The notes beneath the pieces are model-generated. The model searched no databases, was not told the DNA's origin, and worked only from the letters and a program-made list of their open reading frames with translations. Positions 47,181 to 58,990 of a stretch of DNA of 64,000 nt are shown piece by piece (position 1 is the stretch's first letter; each line of letters begins with the position of its first letter). The DNA is taken from the NCBI GenBank assembly GCA_028673005.1, contig CM054116.1, forward strand, positions 73,669,315 to 73,733,314, read 5' to 3'. The translations under genes and the position numbers were made by a program. This DNA comes from Tanypteryx hageni (lineage: Eukaryota; Arthropoda; Insecta; Odonata; Petaluridae).

Positions 47181-48438
47181 CTAGCCGGCGCGCGACGCCA
47201 TGCGACGCAAGTAATTTCATTGTACTTCATATTAAGCATATTGATTTAAAAATTCAGATAACTGTTAATATCATTTCAATTTATAAAAGTTTACTGAAAA
47301 AACTATCGATAAAGAATATTTTTTACTTTATTTTGTTTACTTGATAAAATTTTTATTGCGTCTTGCCTTCGTACTCTTGACATGGCCACGTAGAGTTGTC
47401 CATGCACGAAAACTTGATTTTTCAATAGCAAACCGACGCGGTCAAAAGATTGCCCCTGGCTTTTCATTGGCACATTGATTCCTTGTATAATTTCTTTGAC
47501 AGTCTCGTCAACGGCGTTCCCTCGTATTTGTCGTCATCGGTTCCATATTGAGAAATGATAACAATTTCACGGCTTTTTTAAGTAAGGTACCTAATTTAAA
47601 TGTAATTGAATTTAATATTAATTTTACATGATTGATACACTCGTCGGCAAAATATTTTAAGGCTTAGTTTAATCTAAAAATGTTGGTTATTTTTGTTTCA
47701 GTAACTTAATATAAATATAAACGCGATTTTTTTAAAATTGCTTTAATTGACTATTGACTTTCAAAATTTTAATAATTTGAAATTAATAACAAAAAAAATT
47801 TAGCCGAAGATTGAAAATGAATAAATTTATTATTTAAAAATTTACTTTCAGTTAAAAAAACATATCCTGATAAATAATATTTTACATTTTTACTACTTTA
47901 TTAAGGAAAAGGTAAGGTATCATCATTATTATAAGATAAATAAAATCACGTTTTAACGTGTAAAGTTTAAAATAACGGCCTTCTAAAAAACGTTCACTAA
48001 TACTAAAGATAATTTGTCAAAATACACTATCACTATTATAAGAAGCAATAAAATAACGTTTTACCGAGTATATTTTAAATGAACGAAATTTTGAGTACGT
48101 TCTCTATAAATAATGAAATCACTAAATATAAGTTGTCTAAGCTAATACATTAATTTATCTTTTGTTGAGAAATAGTTATAATTTTTCATATAAACTATCA
48201 CTATTATAAGAAGAAATAAAATTACTTTTTAATGTGTAAGGTTCAAAGAAATATAACGTCTTCTAGCAGCGTTCATCAATACTATAAATTCATTAAATAT
48301 TTGTTAACTTATATTTTTTTATATCTTAAGTTCGGTCAACAGTTAAGGTAACTAAGGCAACTGTTTATAAACATCCCAGTTGTCAAGGATGTTTGCATAT
48401 AACTATATAGAGATAAGCGCCTTATTAATATAGTATGA
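47181..48438 (-). mobile_element. Helitron, non-autonomous
   Basis: On the minus strand it starts TCATACTATATTAATAAGG after an A and ends GGCGTCGCGCGCCGGCTAG before a T. TC start, CTAG end, insertion between A and T and a small GC hairpin close to the 3-prime end are the Helitron signature. It carries only the last part of a helicase. Internally, ACTATTATAAGAAG words recur near 48037 and 48207, with a weaker copy near 47928. Confidence 0.92.
47303..47485 (-). pseudogene. Helitron helicase (PIF1-like) C-terminal fragment
   Basis: Reading from about INVP, the frame gives MKSQGQSFDRVGLLLKNQVF and then HGQLYVAMSRVRRQDAIKIL, ending at a stop at 47303. KSQGQ(S/T)F.RVG and HGQLYVA.SRV are the final conserved motifs of the SF1 PIF1-type helicase of Helitron RepHel proteins. 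The nuclease domain and helicase motifs I to IV are absent. The in-frame run is short because upstream sequence is deleted, not because of a recent stop. It is non-functional in trans terms but identifies the parent family. Confidence 0.9.
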
Positions 48439-49293
48439 TAAGGAAAGAACGAAAATCGGTGTAGAGGTGCAATCTTTAGAATTAAAAAAATATTTGCAAT
48501 GATGAAATATCACTCTGAAAAATTAATGTTTTTTCAAGGTGAGATGAAATGCTTGCAGAATGCAGGCACCTTTTACTGGTAATAATTTAAATAAAGAAAT
48601 TATTGGTGCCAAAAGAAAACAATAAATTCAAAATTCACATAATTAAGTGTTCCAGAAAGTAAAAATAGTTTTGTATGTGTAAAGGTTATGTGGAAAAGAA
48701 ATATTACCATACATCGCTTTAATGCATCTAATATACCTTTCCTCTTGTTAACATTCTTCGCACTATGACTTCTTTCAGCAGACCGTTTTATTTCAAAATT
48801 TGACCAACCCATTTCTTCTTCAACAACTCTCACCGACTAGTGAATTCCTCCTTGTCCTGATCTCTTTCGTACTTATTCCATCCTGTGACAGAATACTACC
48901 CAAATAAGTAAAAATATTTCCGTTTCAGCCTTTCCATATCCACTTGAACGTTGACTTGCGTATCTTTTTTCTTGTAAATCTCATCACTTTTGTTTTATTC
49001 TTATCCGAATGCCTTTGCTTTTTCATTTGACGATCAAACTAACATCGGATGGCCTCTTTCATAATCACTCACTAATGCTTTGTCGTCTGCATATCTAACT
49101 TATTTAACCAGGCTCTCTCCCACTTTTACCTGTTTCTTCATATATATTATACAATGCTGGAGATAGTGGGCAGCACGCCTCTTCCTTCCAACCTGAATCT
49201 CCCTCTGCAGTCTGGTTCATATACAGATTTCTGATTAAAAGTCTATCCCTCCAACCCACCCCTATTTTCCGCAACACCTCCATTAGTTTAGAC

Positions 49294-49626
49294 CAGGGGT
49301 CGGCAACCTTTTCTGCATGGCGTGCCACATTTGCAGTTGTGAATGCTTCCGAGGGCCGCATTGGGAGTCAAGAAAGCCTCGGCGGGCCGGATGAGCGAAT
49401 AAATCAGAAGTTTTTTTTAGAGATTCTGTGATTTCATATGAACTAAATCATGTCTACATAATTTACTAGCGTTAAAACTTTACCCGAAAAGGTTTTGATT
49501 CCATAATTTTACTCAAAAAATATAAAATTGCCCATGAGAATTTTTTTTTCATTACAGCTTTGCGGGCCGCATAAAGGGTTCTTGAGGGCCGCACGTGGCC
49601 CGCGGGCCGTAGGTTGCCGACCCCTG
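49294..49626. mobile_element. hAT MITE inside the LINE, exact target duplication
   Basis: The ends are CAGGGGTCGGCAACCTTTT and its near-exact inverted copy. The flanks are identical, GTTTAGAC at 49286-49293 and 49627-49634. The 333-bp insert splits the LINE between LERVFNRVLWSK and LMEVLRKIG. Removing one flank copy restores a continuous frame at that point. Confidence 0.95.
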
Positions 49627-49726
49627 GTTTAGACCATAAAACTCTGTTAAAGACCCTTTCTAAATCTACTGAGCACACAACAAATACAACCTTGGTTGTA
49701 TTCAATGATTCTTTCTACCGATGCCT

Positions 49727-49955
49727 GATGGCGGTGCCAAAAGTTACTACAGAGGCCCCGCGATCTCTAATAAATATTTGATGTACTTATGAAGTACACG
49801 CATATATAAAAATGAGAAAAAATATAAAATACTCTCACAGTGAGTTAGAGATTGCTTTATTTATTACAATTTACTATTAAACATTTTTGACTTGTAAGAG
49901 CCCCCCCCGCGAGCACACTTTGCACCGGGCCCCGCGATTTTCCTAGCCGGCTCAG
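49727..49955. repeat. hAT-like repeat family H, copy 2
   Basis: The order of blocks is as in copy 1: GATGGCGG, ACAGAGGCCCCGCGATC, TATTTATTA, GCACACTTTGCACCGGG, CCCGCGATTTTCCTAGC. It lies directly beside the element at 49961-51413. Together they occupy the gap between two adjacent LINE segments. Confidence 0.65.
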
Positions 49956-49960
49956 CCCCT

Positions 49961-51413
49961 CATTAGCGGAACTAGGCTGGGGCAGTGCCCCGGGCCCCGG
50001 TCTGCTACCCACTTGATAGTTTATAACTAGTAGCTAATGAAATAGCATTGGGAATCATTACACGTATCATTTAAACGTATCCGGTGCCGTGGCTTCCGGA
50101 AACAGAGAGTGCCCGTGCCGTACTTTCAGATATCGTCGGAAACGATATTTTTCAAGTTTTCACTGCCAGTGTCACGGCACTAACACGGACAGTATTGTTG
50201 TCGTCGGACCGGCAATGTGTGTGGGATCCGTCAACGGCAATACGTTCACTGTTCGGATACGGAACGGCTGATACGCGGACGTGTAAATACTCGTGTCGGC
50301 ACTGGTAGCACACGGGCCTTTATTTTCCTTCAGCGGTTTATCTAATTCAATAATATGTAGCAACGAAGCAATATTATTTCAAGGTTAAACCTTAATTTTA
50401 AAGGGAGCTGTTATACCAAGGTGACTAGTGACGGTGATTTGATTTTGATACGACGGCAACTTAAATCACTAAAAAGTTATCGTCACGTGAACTTTCATTC
50501 AAAAGAAATTAAATTTTTACATGATGCGATATTTAATTCTCGCCAGTTTTAAAGATGTGTCGATGATTCGCTAGAAATGGGCCGGTTGCTAATCAAAGAT
50601 CAAGTTCAGGTAAACAAAACTATTTTCAGAAATACGTTAACAAGTATTGCCAAAATGCAATTCTTTCACTTTAACGCTCTGTAAATATATGTTCCATCAT
50701 AAAACATACATAAATATGTATCGTTTGAACTCTGAGTTCCTGCCGCACATCTCCAGCAAGTTGCCGTCAACTCGGAATGAAGGGTTACATTTAAAAGCAT
50801 GTGCCATCGGAAATCAACTAAAGTTGCCCTCACATCAAAATACCGCATTTACCTATGTACCGCGCGTCCTTGTGTACCATGCGCACCCCTACATTTGGGC
50901 CAGTTTGGAGTGAAAAAAATAAATTCGTGTCGGAATAAGTTGACTTATGGGATTACAACAAAAAGGCCACCTCTTCACCAAATCCCCTTCTTTGAAACGA
51001 GGTCCGAGCGTATATTTCGTAGAACTCTTCGTCTTTTGCGAGCATAAACGTAGACGCGTGTGGCAGTGAAATTACTATCGACACTCGCATTTTACATAAC
51101 CTGTTCAGAAATCCTCATGAAAGACGTGCAGTCCCTTTTTCTTACCGACATTTTGGGAAAAAAGTTGTGCGCGGTGCACGAGTAATTACGATAAATCACC
51201 GTCACCAGTCACCTTGGTATAAAACCTTCCTTGAGAGTACCAGCGTCTAATAGATTGACTCTTTGTGCAATATCTTTTAAAAATCCGAACAGAAAGAAAT
51301 TAATACAAAAGGTTAATCAGTCCAAAATCATCAAAATCAGTACGGTTGATCGCTTAAGGGGACCCGCTAAACTTTCTTCTCCCAGGGCCCGTTGCTTACT
51401 TGTTCCGCCACTG
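49961..51413. mobile_element. hAT-like element, 1.45 kb, no transposase seen
   Basis: The ends are CATTAGCGGAACTAGG and, reverse-complemented, CAGTGGCGGAACAAG. Each is followed within 30 bp by a GGGCCC word. The flanks are CAGCCCCT (49953-49960) and CTGCCCCT (51414-51421), 7 of 8. The right flank is genuine LINE sequence, so this element entered the LINE. Interior frames (50084-51047) have no recognisable domain. GTGACGGTGATT near 50429 and its complement near 51198 suggest extended inverted repeats. Confidence 0.75.
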
Positions 51414-51751
51414 CTGCCCCTAGTGCATCCCCAGTGCCATGGCATTTCCGAAACCCGAACTGGTCTACACCAATATAGTATTAGCTTTTGCTTTTAGTCT
51501 AACGCTCAAAATCCTGAAAATAACTTGAGCTGCATGATAAATTAAGCTGATTGTTCTATAATCCTGAAATCCATTTGATTTATTCTTTTTCTCCAAGGGA
51601 ATCAAAATTGATTCATACATCTTATGGCACAATTTTCGTAATTCTTTTAACATTTCAAAGTGGAGGACATTTCTGCTGCTTTATTTGACTTCATATCTCT
51701 GGGAACCTTTTCAATTACAATATTCAATATTCCCGGCTCAAAATTTCCACG

Positions 51752-52050
51752 GAGGGGTGGCGGAGTGGTTAGAGCTCTGGCATTCGAATCCGGCAGGGGT
51801 CGGATTTTTGAACCAGGGATCGTCTCATCCCCTACTTGTGCGCTTTGAGTAGACCGCGCAAGTCAGCGCTTCGGAAGGGTCGTTAAACAGTTGGCCCCCT
51901 TGGTGCTCTTGGTGAAGAGTAGGCTAATGCCGGCAGCGGGTTTCCCTCTTCCCTTATGTGTGTGTGTAGTGTGTAAGGAGTTATGGCTACAATAATCCAA
52001 GAGGTTGATTTTCCATCCACACAAACAAACACAATTGCCACAGTCTACAC
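51752..52050 (+). mobile_element. tRNA-derived SINE inside the LINE
   Basis: The head is GGGGTGGCGGAGTGGTTAGAG, a good box A. TTCGAATCC and GATTTTTGAACC follow as box B candidates. The body shares TTGGCCCCCTTGGTG and AGAGTAGGCTAATGCCGGCA with the SINE at 8680-8957. The 3-prime part ends in a TGTGTGTGTGTAGTGTG run. It separates two minus-strand LINE segments. Confidence 0.82.
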
Positions 52051-52339
52051 CTTCCTCCCTCTCTATTTTATTTGAGTCTAGCTTCAAATCTTTAGTGTAT
52101 AACTCCTCAATATACTCTTTACATCTATTACTCACATACTCTGGCTCAAATAACAGATTACCGTTTTTGTCTTTAATTGTGGTAACTGGTTAGACCCTTC
52201 ACTTTCCCTTGGCTCTGCAGTTTCTTCATATCCCTTTCCACCACATTTCTCTCGTTTTTGTAATTTTCTTCCTAATCATATTGTTTAACTCTCTTCTTCC
52301 ATATCCTATATTAAAGAAATATTAATGAATATTTATTCG

Positions 52340-52960
52340 ATAAACATTATATAAACATTTAGTCAACGATTTAAAACGCACAGTTTTCGCAGAAAATGTA
52401 CTCAAAATCTTTTTTAAAATTCAGCAATTTTTATGTCTATTTTTGACTTATGAACTTTCATTAACACAAAATCGATGAATAATGTAATCTTTTCCTTACC
52501 GTCGTATTACTTAAACTTCAAAGTAGCATTGCAATTTCGTGATTGCGTGGTCAGATGCCACGCGAATTTATGATCCTAGTCAATCACACGGAATTACATG
52601 CAAACCACCTTGACGACGAAAGATTTTTCACGTTAAAATTCGTCAAATTTTGGCGTTAAAACTTAACTTGTGGACCGATTCGACGTAAGGAAAATTAAAT
52701 TTCGTTCTTTTAAACGTTCTTGTTTCAAGTCTCGAGCTTTTACGATGATTCTAAGTAATTTTAATAAGCAATTGATTAATGTGCTACACTCATCCCGGTG
52801 CTAATCAAATGGAGAAAATGAAATCTCCTGGAATAAGACCAGTGACTTCAAGGTAGACAGCATACAGCTTAAAATTTAAAATTGGCATTGCCAAATAATT
52901 CCTGAAAGTTATATTGAACGAGCGGGGATGTGCTCGGGTTTTCCGTGGTACAGAAGTGCT
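52340..52960 (-). repeat. Dispersed repeat R, copy B (uninterrupted)
   Basis: The reverse complement is colinear with 14030-14830 and lacks the MITE found there. It retains CGGGATGAGTGTAGCACATT, CGAGACTTGAAACAAGAACG and GTCGTCAAGG.GGTTTGCAT. There is no protein frame. Confidence 0.65.
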
Positions 52961-52998
52961 TTTCGGAAAATTCGCCGTAATATAATCGTATATGTACT

Positions 52999-53432
52999 CA
53001 GCGCCGTAACTACGGCGGGGCGTCTGCCCCGCACGTAACTAAAGAACGGGCGCAAAAATTGTTAAAGGCAAGTTGTGCATGGACAGGGGAGATTTCACTA
53101 CTATACTTGTTCCAGACAAGCAGAAATTTTAATTTCGATAATGCTATTGATGAGTTTTCTGCATTAAAATCACATAGAATAACTCTTTAATATTAAAATA
53201 TTTATACTTTCTGTATTTAAATTATGTATGGTATGTAAAGTAATGTAATATGTACGTAATTATATTTATAATTAGGTATTTAAATTATGTGCATTTATAG
53301 TAAGAAATTGTATCATTTATAGTTTATTTTTATTTATTAATTGGTCACCCTAAATTCATATAGATATTAGAGAATTTTTTATGGATATTTGGTAGTTTGC
53401 CCCGGGTGTTAAAATAGCTAGTTGCAGCGCTG
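52999..53432 (+). mobile_element. hAT MITE, same family as 13245-13899
   Basis: It begins CAGCGCCGTAACTAC and ends TAGTTGCAGCGCTG. The flanks are identical, TATGTACT at 52991-52998 and 53433-53440. The interior shares GGGCGCAAAAATTGTTA, ACTATACTTGTTCCAGACA and the AT-rich tail with the longer element, but the transposase fragment is deleted. It is 434 bp. Confidence 0.93.
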
Positions 53433-56345
53433 TATGTACTAATGTATTTGCTTTGAAATCATAAAATGGCATCAGGAGTTTATTATATTATTTACTAAAA
53501 CAGAATATTAAAGATTGGAGATGCCTAAATTAGTCTGCTGCTATTTATTTTTATTTCAACAAGATATTACATACATTGCATGGTATTAAACGAAAGGTCA
53601 AAAATAGTTTAATTTGTAATTGTGGCACCCCTGTTTGGCTGATTCGGTCCAAATATGCTATCATGGTGTTGTATATATGTGTACACTATAAATATTAAAT
53701 TTGGTTAATATTGATGCTGTCAGTTCAACACAAATACGTGTAAAAAATTTATTATTCCTTGTATTGTGGTAGCTCTGCTTTTTATATCTATATCATCTTG
53801 ATTTTGTTTTTTATGTTGCACACCTCCTTTATACAAAATTTCGGACGGACGGCCGTCCATCAGCAATGACGAAAAGCACTAAAATGAATGGAATGTTTTT
53901 GAGTTATAAGCGTTTTTATTATTCTTCTATTTACCTCCCTATAGCGTGACACAGTTTATTAATATAAATTTAAAACAATTTAGTAATTCGATCGTAACAT
54001 ATGCAACCGCTGATCGCATTATAATTCTGGTTTTTCTTAGTTAACGTAGACAATCTCATATAATAACTTCTTAGATATAGAAATGCAGTTTGTCTCCGAC
54101 TCAGATGTGTAAATGTCGCTGATTTTGTGTAATAATAATTTTTTGTCAAATCACTTAAACTACAGCCTCATTTGAATCACGTTATTTAATAGAATCATGA
54201 GGAAAATACTTTACAGCTTTGTAACTAATGTCGCGCGAATTCAAACAAGTCCGCCAAAACTTCCTTTAAAAGTCTTATGACACAGTTGATTGGATTAGTT
54301 GCGAACACGCAGCACCTGATGATTTAGAGAGAATAATTTAATTTAGATGTAAAAATTACGGATGTTTCCTGTATTTAGTGTGGATTTTTTAAGGAGCATT
54401 TTTTGGTACTTATTGTTAGTTATATTACATTTTGCGATATAATCTTTATGATAATATTCACAAAAAGCCGATGAGTAAAGAAGTCGTTTCTTCTGTCAAT
54501 CCATCATCCATCGAACCGATTGCCGGCGTCGGGATATAAAGGCACCGCTGACTATCTAAATGTGTTTGGCAGATCTGTAGTAACTTGGCACACACACGGA
54601 CACTAACACAAACACAAAGTTCGAGCGACAACACTTTGTAGTGGAGTAGCAGATTGGGTCGGTTCGTCGTTCACCATATCGTAACTTATCCACACAATCC
54701 ACACGCTCTTTAGAACATTTTCATGATCCGATGTAACTGTTATCTATAGGAGAATGGTTCGCAGTTGACGTCGCAATATTAACCGGATTTCTCAGAAGTC
54801 GCCGAAAGTAAACCTATTTTGTTTTACGTTTCCGAAAGACATTTAAAAATGTATCCACGTTGCATGCCGCATTAGCAATTTTAAAATAACTTGTTGATTA
54901 TTGTGTTTAATTTTCCGTTAAAATGTGTAAACGTAAATTGCATCGTGACGAATGAAATGTCCGCAAGTTTTCGGACCGAATTATGATAAAAATCTTTCGT
55001 TCTGTAGATAAAATGTTTAATAATTGTTAAAATATTCACCGCATAATCGTGCTCTTACCACACTGGAAATATATACCTATATTTATTTAAAAATCTCTTT
55101 TCTAAATGTTAACAAAGTAAACTATTTTGAGCAATTAAAAAGTTTTATTCGTCTCATTTCATTCAGCAACATTAAGAAAAGCCAAATTTTGGATTTAACT
55201 GAGATCCATATATTATTTTATGTTATAGCGTGTTTCTCTTTTCGACTATTTGCTGGTATAAATCAAAATGACAGAATGGCTTGACAACTGAGAGGTAATA
55301 AAGGTTTAGAAACTCGGCTTTCGTGTACCATTTGTCCAGTAATGCAGACCATATGCCACTTTTCCACACAATTCACAAATAGAGCCAACTAAAGGTGAAA
55401 GGAGATGTAAGATAGGATGACTGTACGCACTGAAAATTTCAGGAAATTCCTTGAATTTTAATTCAAGTCCTGACATCCTGATCATATGTCCTGGGATACC
55501 AATTTATCCCGAATTTCTCGTTTAATGTAAAATAAGGTCACATTGTTACATAAATAACCTTGTATTATAATTATATAATTTGCAGCTATATTAATTCTGA
55601 TCCGTTTTATCCATTTCGCGAAGAAATTGTTTTTGCAATCGTTTTAGTTTGCGTGACTTCTTTAGCGGGCCGCATCATGAACAGCCAGGAACCTGCGCTT
55701 ACGCTCGGTTTGTCAGCCTAACAGATCCGACCACGATCGGTATGAGTAATCGTAATTATAAAAAAATTACAATTTTCGATATAACTCAATTTGAATGTAT
55801 ATAATTGCGAATTAAAAAGTTATTTGTTAAATACTATGCGGAACTATATTAAGATTGTGCATTTTTATTTTTAAAATGCACTAATTATTATAGCAATATT
55901 CTAAGGGAGAAAATCGAGGACAATTTGCTATTTTCATATTTTATTTTGTTTGCTAAAATTCACTAAATTAAATACATTTTCCACATTTTGTGTTATTTTT
56001 CCAAAAAATAAGGAATTTCACAAACACTCTGGGAAGGCCTAATTTCGAGATCGTTCCGGAAAAATCCTAACGCACGGTTAATCATGAAATTTTACTAACC
56101 AAAATTTTCATAACTGCGTATTTTCCCGATATTTTTTCCTCAAAATCTAATCGAATTCAAGAATAAGCACTTTCATATTTAAAAAATAAAAAACAAAACA
56201 TCTCCAGTATTTTTAATTGCCACAAAAAATAGATTCAAACGCATGCGTTGGTTGTTTAAATAAAAATGCGAACCTTAATGGAATTTTTTCATATCATCAT
56301 CATGATGTTGCTGTCCGAAGACAGGTTTCAGCTGAATCGCTGCCT
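53433..56345. other. No recognised gene; promoter-like spot at 54534
   Basis: Mostly AT-rich with dispersed stops. The 86-aa plus frame at 55024 has no motif. Confidence 0.4.
54532..54660 (+). promoter_or_regulatory. TATA-like core promoter candidate
   Basis: GGGATATAAAGGCACC sits at the start of an unusually GC-balanced 130-bp stretch that has no ATG until about 54724. The position and spacing would suit a TATA box with initiation near 54563. No recognisable coding exon follows, so this is only a sequence resemblance. Confidence 0.2.
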
Positions 56346-56394
56346 CCATCTCTCTCTCTCTTTCCCTCTCTCTCTCTCTCTCTCTCTCTCTCCG
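56346..56394. repeat. (CT)n microsatellite
   Basis: A CT run with one TTCCC interruption. It lies at the 3-prime end of the minus-strand LINE that follows and explains the Arg-Glu tail of the overlapping minus frame. Confidence 0.9.
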
Positions 56395-56395
56395 G

Positions 56396-58990
56396 AAGCC
56401 TCTTTTATAGATCTGTAAGTACTACTATATTCCTGCTTTATATGCTCTAATATTCCTATTCTTTTTCTTCCTCTTCCGCTTCTTCCAATAATTTTGCCTT
56501 CTAAGGTCGTCTTTTGTAAACATTGTCTTCTCAATATGTGCCCTATCCAATTTGCCTTTCTTTTCCTAATTGTCTTTATTAGCGTCCTTTCTTCTACAAC
56601 CATTTCTAATACTTCTTCATTTCTCTTCCTCTCTGTCCATTTCACTTTCATCATCCTCCTCCATACCCACATCTCAAAACTTTCTAAATACTTTTCCTTC
56701 TTTCTCCTTACCGTTCATGTCTCTGAGCCATAAATATCTATAGTCCATATGTAGCATTTCGCTAATTTCTTCCTTGCTTATAAATTTATTTTCTTACTTG
56801 TAAAAAGTTCCTTCTCGTTAAATGCTGCTTTTGCCATTGCACTTCTGATGTCCTGCGTATTACTTCCATCCTGCGCTGAAATACTGCCAAGATATTTGAA
56901 ACTACTTACTTACTTGTTCCAATTTTTTGCTATTTACCATTACATTTAATTCTTTATGTTTCTTTGAAACAACCATGACTTTCGTTTTTCCGGCATTGAT
57001 CTTCATTCCATATTGTTGGCCAACCTCCACTAGCCTGTCTGTCATCCTCTGAAGTAAGGCCATATGCCAGTATCATATGCTACTTGGTTAAAGAATTTTG
57101 TGAGTTGCATAACTGCTTTCGATCCCAAAACCTTAAGAATATCCCCTGGTATATCATCACTCCCAACAGCCTTCCTTCTTTTCATGCCATCAATTGCTCT
57201 TTTAACTTCAGACTCGAGAATACTTGGTTCTAGTTGGTCTTTTTCCACATCCTCTTTTTCATCTAATTCAATATTTTCTGGCTTGCCTTCTTTGTCATAC
57301 AGCACCTCGATGTATTCTTTCCAGACACTTTACATCGTCTGGCTCCGAGACTATTTTACCACTTTTGTTCATGATTCCTTTACGTCCTATCTTTCTTGCT
57401 TTTTTGTTGAATAGTTCCCTTGCTTTGCTATACATGAGGTCTGTTCTACAAATTCTTTCACATTCGACAATCTCCTCGCATTTCTCATTGATCCACTGTT
57501 CTCTGGCTTTATCTGTTTACCTTCTTAAAGCATTATTTAACTCCTTGTACTTTCTTTGGCCTTCTTCAGTGTTTATGTTCTTCCACTTTCTCCGCTCTTC
57601 CATTTTTTGCAGCATGGCTGCTGTGATCCAGGGTTTTTTGTTTCTTTCACCCGTTATCTTTCCTACCTTCTTTTCCATTACATCTTTAATGTTGCTATGG
57701 ATGTACCTCCACTCCTCATCTAAATTGTTCCTATTTTCTTCAGCTCTCCCCCCAACCTTTCCTCCAGCTCCGTCATGATAGCTTCCTTGTTCTTAAAGAG
57801 TTCCTCTAACAATAAGTTTCATTTCTTGTTAACTCTTATGCTTCTCTTTACACTCTTCAGTCTACATTATGTAGTTGCCACCAAAATGTTGTGGTCGGAA
57901 TTTATATCTGCTTCTGGTAGTGTTTTCACATGTTTAAAGTTATTTCTAAATCTTTAATTGAGGTAGTATGTAATCTCTCTGGTCTCCTGGGCTTCTCCAT
58001 ATGTAAAGTCTTCGCTGGTGATGCTTAAACCATGTATTAGTTACAATCAATCTATTTCTATGACAGAATCCCACAAGTTTCTCCACTTTTTCATTTCTCT
58101 CCCTAGTACATATTTTCCCACTATGTTATCTTCCTGTCCCTCTCCGACTACACTGTTCCAGTCTACCATTACTATGGTGGTGATCCTTCATTTTCCCTCC
58201 TCTTCCAATATCTCCCTAATCTATTAGTACATTTCCTGTACTTCGTCATCACCAGCATTAGTTGTTGGCGTCTACACTTGAATTATAAGCATTTCCACTG
58301 GCTCCATCAGAAGTTTTAAGGCTATTAAACTATCATATACCTGTTACGATCTTACTATTCTTTCAGCTATCTCTCTTCTCATCATAATCCCACTCCCCTA
58401 TCCTTTTTCTCTCTTCCCGAGTAAATAATCTTAAATTCGTCTGAATTTATTTCGCCATTTCCTTCCCACCAAACTTCACTAAGACCTACATTGTTCCTTC
58501 TCATTTCCCTTTTTAAGTTCTCAAGTTTCCCCCCTGAATTCATAGTCCTAACATTCTATGTGCCTATTCTTAATTTCTCACTACTTGCTTTCTTCTTATT
58601 AATGTTACATTTTCTCTGTGCATCCCCTATGGCAGCCCCCACCCGGAGATCTGATTGGGGGACTATTTTACCTCCAGAAAATTTTACCCCAGAGAGATCT
58701 ATAGAGGTATTTGCAGCTTTTCAGCCTATCATGGGAAATATAATGAGGTAGTTTCCCCTTGCTTTCCTCATCGCAGTTTCACAGAGTGATTGCCCATCTG
58801 TAGCTGTTCAGATCCACATGATCACCACCTACAGAGGTACTGTGCATGCTGCTGCCCCCAAGACTGCTTCTTAGTCTGACCCTTCCTCTCAGACTTTTCC
58901 GGCTTAGGTGTTCCTACCGGGTGAATTATCTCCCGCCGGCATAGCTCTTTGGTTCATAAGAGTACACAAACCCTCCCACCTCGACAAGGT
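56396..58990 (-). pseudogene. LINE with endonuclease; RT core deleted
   Basis: Minus-strand frames in order give, near 58550, NVRTMNSGGKLENLKREMRR and VGLSEVWWEGNGEIN (start of the APE-type endonuclease). Stop-riddled endonuclease and linker sequence follows. Then, at 57190-57100, come VKRAIDGMKRRKAVGSDDIP and GDILKVLGSKAV (RT fingers). Directly after AYDTGIWPY at about 57050 the sequence jumps to RLVEVGQQYGMKINAGKTKV (post-catalytic region), then the thumb, and KANWIGHILRR.CL near 56540 (C-terminal tail). The whole palm with the YADD box is missing. 58970-59010 may be its 5-prime untranslated part. It is inactive. Confidence 0.85.

Larger units (their letters stand above)
46870..48577 (-). 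repeat. Dispersed repeat family G, copy 3, split by a Helitron
   Basis: From the 48577 end it matches copies 1 and 2 in order: AAAAGGTGCCTGCATTCTGC, GCAAGCATTTCATCTCACC, GATTTTCGTTCTTTCCTTA. After a 1258-bp insert the match resumes at 47180 with AATAGAGTAAAACAAT and continues to AGAAGTGAAATAATA and beyond. Confidence 0.8.
48840..52330 (-). pseudogene. LINE endonuclease/reverse transcriptase, much interrupted
   Basis: Minus-strand frames in order give RCKEYIEELYTKDLKL (52110), SILIPLEKKNKSNGFQDYRT with ISLI.HAAQVIFRIL (51560-51620), GFRKCHGTGDALG (51440), SVDLERVFNRVLWSK (about 49660), LRKIGVGWRDRLLIRNLYMN (about 49250), CCPLSPALYNIY (49150) and RYADDKAL (49082-49096), which is the catalytic YADD box. 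Later come weak thumb residues. This is a non-LTR RT of the type often seen beside CFDP2-like sequences in animals. It is broken by a SINE (51752-52050), an insertion block (49727-51413) and a hAT MITE (49294-49626). Catalytic residues survive, but frameshifts and stops are frequent. Confidence 0.85.

Noticed and set aside
50084..51047. Frames of 60-88 aa inside the 1.45-kb hAT-like element considered as a transposase
   Set aside because: No zinc finger, catalytic or dimerisation motif is visible in any of them.
54532..54660. A full gene downstream of the TATA-like site
   Set aside because: The first ATG frames are under ten codons and no splice-bounded exon with protein character follows.
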